From contig JAJRPK010000161.1 in NCBI GenBank assembly GCA_024280785.1, positions 1-18,787 on the forward strand: 18,787 nt of DNA. Direction: 5' to 3'. A program made the translations under genes and the position numbers. Numbering within the stretch: the stretch's first letter is position 1; each line of letters begins with the position of its first letter. Shown in pieces: positions 16,377-18,787 of this stretch. The notes beneath the pieces are model-generated. The model saw nothing but the letters and a program-made list of their open reading frames with translations, searched no databases and had not been told where the DNA came from. The DNA comes from Gammaproteobacteria bacterium (lineage in GTDB: Bacteria; Pseudomonadota; Gammaproteobacteria; Pseudomonadales; UBA7434).

Positions 16377-17748
16377 GCAATCAAACAGCCGAACATTACA
16401 AAATAAGCAGAGCTTGATAAAAAAAGCATTAGACCGCCGAAGCGCCCGGAGCCTGTTAAATACGAAAGGCTTAGATACTGCAGCGTCAAATACTGTAGGG
16501 CTAGGTGAAAAGGTGCAAGAAAGTTCGTTTGATCCAACTGATTTTGTCCAATTTTCTTCCCATAGACAAGTACTGTTGCACAAAACCGCGGCGGAGCAAA
16601 TGGAGCTGCAAAACCCCTATTTTAAATCGCATGAGGGGGTGGCGTGTAATACGACAGTTATAGATGGACGCACATACTTCAATTTTTCCAGTTATAACTA
16701 TTTGGGATTGAATGCAGATCCACGGATACTCACTGCGGCAAAAGAGGCGATTGATTGCTATGGAGTGTCGAGCTCTGCCAGTCGTTTGGTGTCGGGCGAG
16801 CGGCCCGTGCAACGAGAACTGGAATGTGAGCTGGCAAAGTTCCATGGAGTTGACGATGCGGTGCTGTTTGTTAGTGGTCACGCCACCAATGTAACGGTGA
16901 TCGGGCATTTATTTGGTCCAAAAGATTTAGTGCTTCACGATTCGCTTATCCACAACAGTATTATTGAGGGGGCAAAGCTTTCAGGTGCTACTCGTTTAAG
17001 TTTTCCACATAACGATTGGAATGAATTAGATAAGATCCTGGAGCAGTGTCGAGCAGATTTTGAGCGTGTACTTATCGTCGTTGAAGCTTTGTACAGTATG
17101 AATGGGGACTATCCCGACTTAGTTAAAATGGTAGAAGTGAAAAATAAACACAAGGCCCTGCTAATGGTAGATGAGGCTCACTCTATCGGCGTGATGGGAG
17201 AAAGTGGGCGAGGTATAGCGGAACATTTTTCTGTTGACCCCCAGTCCGTCGATATTTGGATGGGTACACTCAGTAAAACTTTTGCGAGCTGCGGTGGTTA
17301 TATCGCCGGCTCACAAGCTTTGATTGATATTCTAAAAGGGGGAGCGCCAGGGTTTTTATACAGCGTTGGGATCGCTCCCGTGTTAGCGGCATCTGCACTA
17401 GCGGCTCTTAATGTTATGCTAGCTGAGCCTGAACGAGTTCGTCAATTAAGGCAAAATTCAAAAATGTTCGATGACCTGGCGAGAAGTAAAGGGATTGATA
17501 CTGGCTCGAATCGAAAGCTTGCTATTATTCCTGTCATGACCAAAGGCTCTGTGCAGGCTGTTCGATTGTCAGGTTTGCTATTTGATCGAGGTATAAATGT
17601 ACAGCCTATTATTTATCCGGCAGTAGAAGAGCGTTTGTCCCGGTTACGGTTTTTTATTAGCTGTACACACACGGAACAGCAAATCACGCAAACAGTTGAC
17701 CATTTAGCAGCGGCGATCTCTAGTATTGAATTTGATAAAAATGATTAG
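16366..17748 (+). CDS. PLP-dependent alpha-oxoamine synthase with extended N-terminus
   Basis: A 460-residue member of the 8-amino-7-oxononanoate/serine palmitoyltransferase/KBL family, which condense an acyl thioester with an amino acid and lose CO2 to give an alpha-aminoketone. Residues about 85-455 cover the fold I core: NFSSYNYLGL, SSSASRLVSGE, VSGHATNV, VDEAHSIGVMG (Asp269 and His272) and the PLP Schiff-base Lys304 in GTLSKTFASCGGY. Stand-alone family members are near 390 residues. The first 85-100 residues here are extra and Lys/Arg-rich in their first 40 (KQSLIKKALDRRSARSL). The gene overlaps the PKS by 11 bases, which has no release domain of its own. Known precedents for oxoamine-synthase release from a PKS or carrier protein are Fum8 (fumonisin), PigH (prodigiosin) and SxtA (saxitoxin). 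Offloading of the polyketide chain is therefore the favoured role. The amino acid used cannot be read. A biotin role is unlikely, as no bio genes are near. Confidence 0.9.
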   Translation: MTLRQSNSRTLQNKQSLIKKALDRRSARSLLNTKGLDTAASNTVGLGEKVQESSFDPTDFVQFSSHRQVLLHKTAAEQMELQNPYFKSHEGVACNTTVIDGRTYFNFSSYNYLGLNADPRILTAAKEAIDCYGVSSSASRLVSGERPVQRELECELAKFHGVDDAVLFVSGHATNVTVIGHLFGPKDLVLHDSLIHNSIIEGAKLSGATRLSFPHNDWNELDKILEQCRADFERVLIVVEALYSMNGDYPDLVKMVEVKNKHKALLMVDEAHSIGVMGESGRGIAEHFSVDPQSVDIWMGTLSKTFASCGGYIAGSQALIDILKGGAPGFLYSVGIAPVLAASALAALNVMLAEPERVRQLRQNSKMFDDLARSKGIDTGSNRKLAIIPVMTKGSVQAVRLSGLLFDRGINVQPIIYPAVEERLSRLRFFISCTHTEQQITQTVDHLAAAISSIEFDKND

Positions 17749-17788
17749 CTTCTTATCTGTTCCGTTCGTAGTTTAGGTTGCCCATACT

Positions 17789-18649
17789 GTGCCTAATTCT
17801 CACGAATCGGTGGTTGATATCGTCTATTGCTGTCGCCCCTCCCTGTATTCAAGTATTGTTCTCGATAAAATATTATCGTTAGAAAGTGTTAATGTTGTGG
17901 CGGTGGTGGCATCGACTCGCTTGAGATATTTGCGCGGTAATATTGTTAGTGATATTTACCGATTGTTAAAAGAATCCGGTTTTAGTTACGCAATTTACCT
18001 GATGTTAGTGACCAGTATTTATAATACGGTGGGCGGCTTATTTGGCTTGCCTCCTGTTTTTTATCAATGTAAAAAACGAAAGATTACAGTATTTAAAACA
18101 AAAAACATTAATACAAAAGAAGGCTCACACTTTGTGGATCAATATATTGCTCGTGGGCAAAAAGCTATTTTGTTAACGGTCATGTTTAATCAAAAAATAT
18201 CGAGTAACATTCTCGATAAAACTGGGCTGGAATGTATTAACTTGCATCCTGGAAAACTGCCAGAATATCGAGGTGTGGACCCGGTATTTTCTGCATTAGC
18301 CGGGGGCGAGAAATCTTGTACAGTGTGTTTGCATCAAACAGCCGTAGAGCTTGATACTGGTAACATATTGGATAGCCAAGCGATCAAAGTAGAGAAAACG
18401 CGTTCGGTTTTTTGGCACAACGTAGAGCTATTCTCTCGGGGTGCGTCGATGGTTTGTGATTTTTTGAGTTATGCAAGTAGCCAAGAATTAAAAGAGCGAG
18501 ACTCTTTCCCGGTAACAAGAAATTATTCGTCGCCCACAGTACAAGAGGGAAAGCCCGGGTATTTTTCTTGGCCCACTGGTAAAGAGGTATCGGAAGGCAG
18601 GCGATTATTTTATGGCTCCGATTTAAAAGATATTTTTTTCAGCGATTGA
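17789..18649 (+). CDS. Stand-alone formyltransferase-fold enzyme
   Basis: A 286-residue protein with the 10-formyltetrahydrofolate-dependent formyltransferase core. The catalytic triad is visible as Asn151 and His153 in CINLHPGKLPEYRG and Asp189 in VELDTGNIL. The spacing (N-x-H, then Asp 38 residues after Asn) equals that of methionyl-tRNA formyltransferase (Asn108, His110, Asp146). An LTVMFNQKIS strand precedes the triad. The usual C-terminal OB-fold of the tRNA enzyme is absent, so a tRNA substrate is unlikely. Relatives of this size formylate amino-sugars or other small amines. No amino-sugar aminotransferase is in view, while the gene upstream should produce a primary amine, so the aminoketone product is a candidate substrate (inference). 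The hydrophobic stretch at about 66-87 looks like a fold helix more than a membrane anchor. GTG 17789 is the first start after TAG 17774; GTG 17810 is possible. It follows the oxoamine synthase by 40 bases. Confidence 0.8.
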   Translation: MPNSHESVVDIVYCCRPSLYSSIVLDKILSLESVNVVAVVASTRLRYLRGNIVSDIYRLLKESGFSYAIYLMLVTSIYNTVGGLFGLPPVFYQCKKRKITVFKTKNINTKEGSHFVDQYIARGQKAILLTVMFNQKISSNILDKTGLECINLHPGKLPEYRGVDPVFSALAGGEKSCTVCLHQTAVELDTGNILDSQAIKVEKTRSVFWHNVELFSRGASMVCDFLSYASSQELKERDSFPVTRNYSSPTVQEGKPGYFSWPTGKEVSEGRRLFYGSDLKDIFFSD

Positions 18650-18696
18650 TATTATGTATATTCTTTTGCATCATCGGTAAATGTATCGCTACCCGA

Positions 18697-18718
18697 ATGG
18701 CACTTACTTAAGTGGCAT
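18697..18718 (+). repeat. Inverted repeat (hairpin) near the right edge
   Basis: Two ten-base arms, ATGGCACTTA and TAAGTGGCAT, pair with one G-G mismatch around a two-base centre. There is no T-tract directly after it, so it is not a standard intrinsic terminator for the formyltransferase gene. It may be an operator-like site, or belong to the end of whatever lies to the right. Confidence 0.5.
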
Positions 18719-18787
18719 TGCTTTAGCTTCGATCCGCGTAATACCGGTGTTTATCCCCAGAAAAAACGCGGTAAATACGTCCATGTA
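18704..18787 (-). CDS. Possible C-terminal end of a reverse-strand gene (partial, doubtful)
   Basis: On the reverse strand a frame enters from the right edge and ends at a TAA at 18706-18704, with 27 visible codons reading YMDVFTAFFLGINTG...KAMPLK. The stop lies inside the hairpin. Another frame on the + strand (18650-18787) is also open, so the coding strand is not settled. A convergent gene, possibly a mobile-element gene, is one possibility. Nothing in 18650-18787 can be named with confidence. Confidence 0.15.
   Translation of the reverse strand, partial: YMDVFTAFFLGINTGITRIEAKAMPLK

Noticed and set aside
16161..16908. Reverse-strand open frames across the PKS-oxoamine synthase junction
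   Set aside because: Both overlap conserved domains on the + strand (carrier domain and PLP enzyme core) and carry no recognisable motif or ribosome binding site.

Overview
The window looks like a surface-glycan and secondary-lipid locus from a Gram-negative bacterium. It is probably a gammaproteobacterium, and a marine one is plausible. The basis is the close gammaproteobacterial look of the dTDP-rhamnose proteins, the KpsS/KpsC-like capsule proteins, and the moderate base composition. This is an impression from protein sequences; no ribosomal or other marker gene is present. All well-supported genes lie on the + strand with short gaps or overlaps.

Region 1 (1-4596) is visibly AT-rich. It holds the 3' part of a GT-B glycosyltransferase that begins before the window. 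Next come two related capsule-biosynthesis-like proteins, the first fused at its C-terminus to a left-handed beta-helix (hexapeptide) acetyltransferase. Region 2 (4763-5755) is a SAM-dependent methyltransferase with a Pro-Lys tandem-repeat N-terminus, encoded by a (CCTAAA)n microsatellite.

Region 3 (5820-8013) is a dTDP-L-rhamnose block. rfbA (rmlA) is broken by an internal frameshifting deletion that removes the catalytic Asp loop. rfbC and rfbD are intact and overlap by 8 bases. No rfbB is in view. A 54-codon unidentified ORF (8022-8186) with a good Shine-Dalgarno sequence follows.

Region 4 (8289-18649) is the most interesting part. It encodes a 2695-residue single-module, fully reducing type I polyketide synthase (KS-AT-DH-cMT-linker/psiKR-ER-KR-ACP, no thioesterase). 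It overlaps by 11 bases a PLP-dependent alpha-oxoamine synthase with an N-terminal extension of about 85-100 residues. A stand-alone formyltransferase-fold enzyme follows with an intact N-H-D catalytic triad. A reasonable inference is that the PKS builds a reduced acyl chain, the oxoamine synthase releases it by decarboxylative condensation with an amino acid to give a 2-amino-3-keto (sphingoid-like) product, and the formyltransferase may N-formylate that amine. The methyl transferase domain of the PKS has a degenerate SAM motif and may be inactive.

A recurring feature is short in-frame tandem repeats (units of 6, 12 and 15 bases) in linkers of the PKS and at the N-terminus of the methyltransferase. 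The last 138 bases contain no secure gene, only a hairpin and a short reverse-strand frame that runs out of the window.
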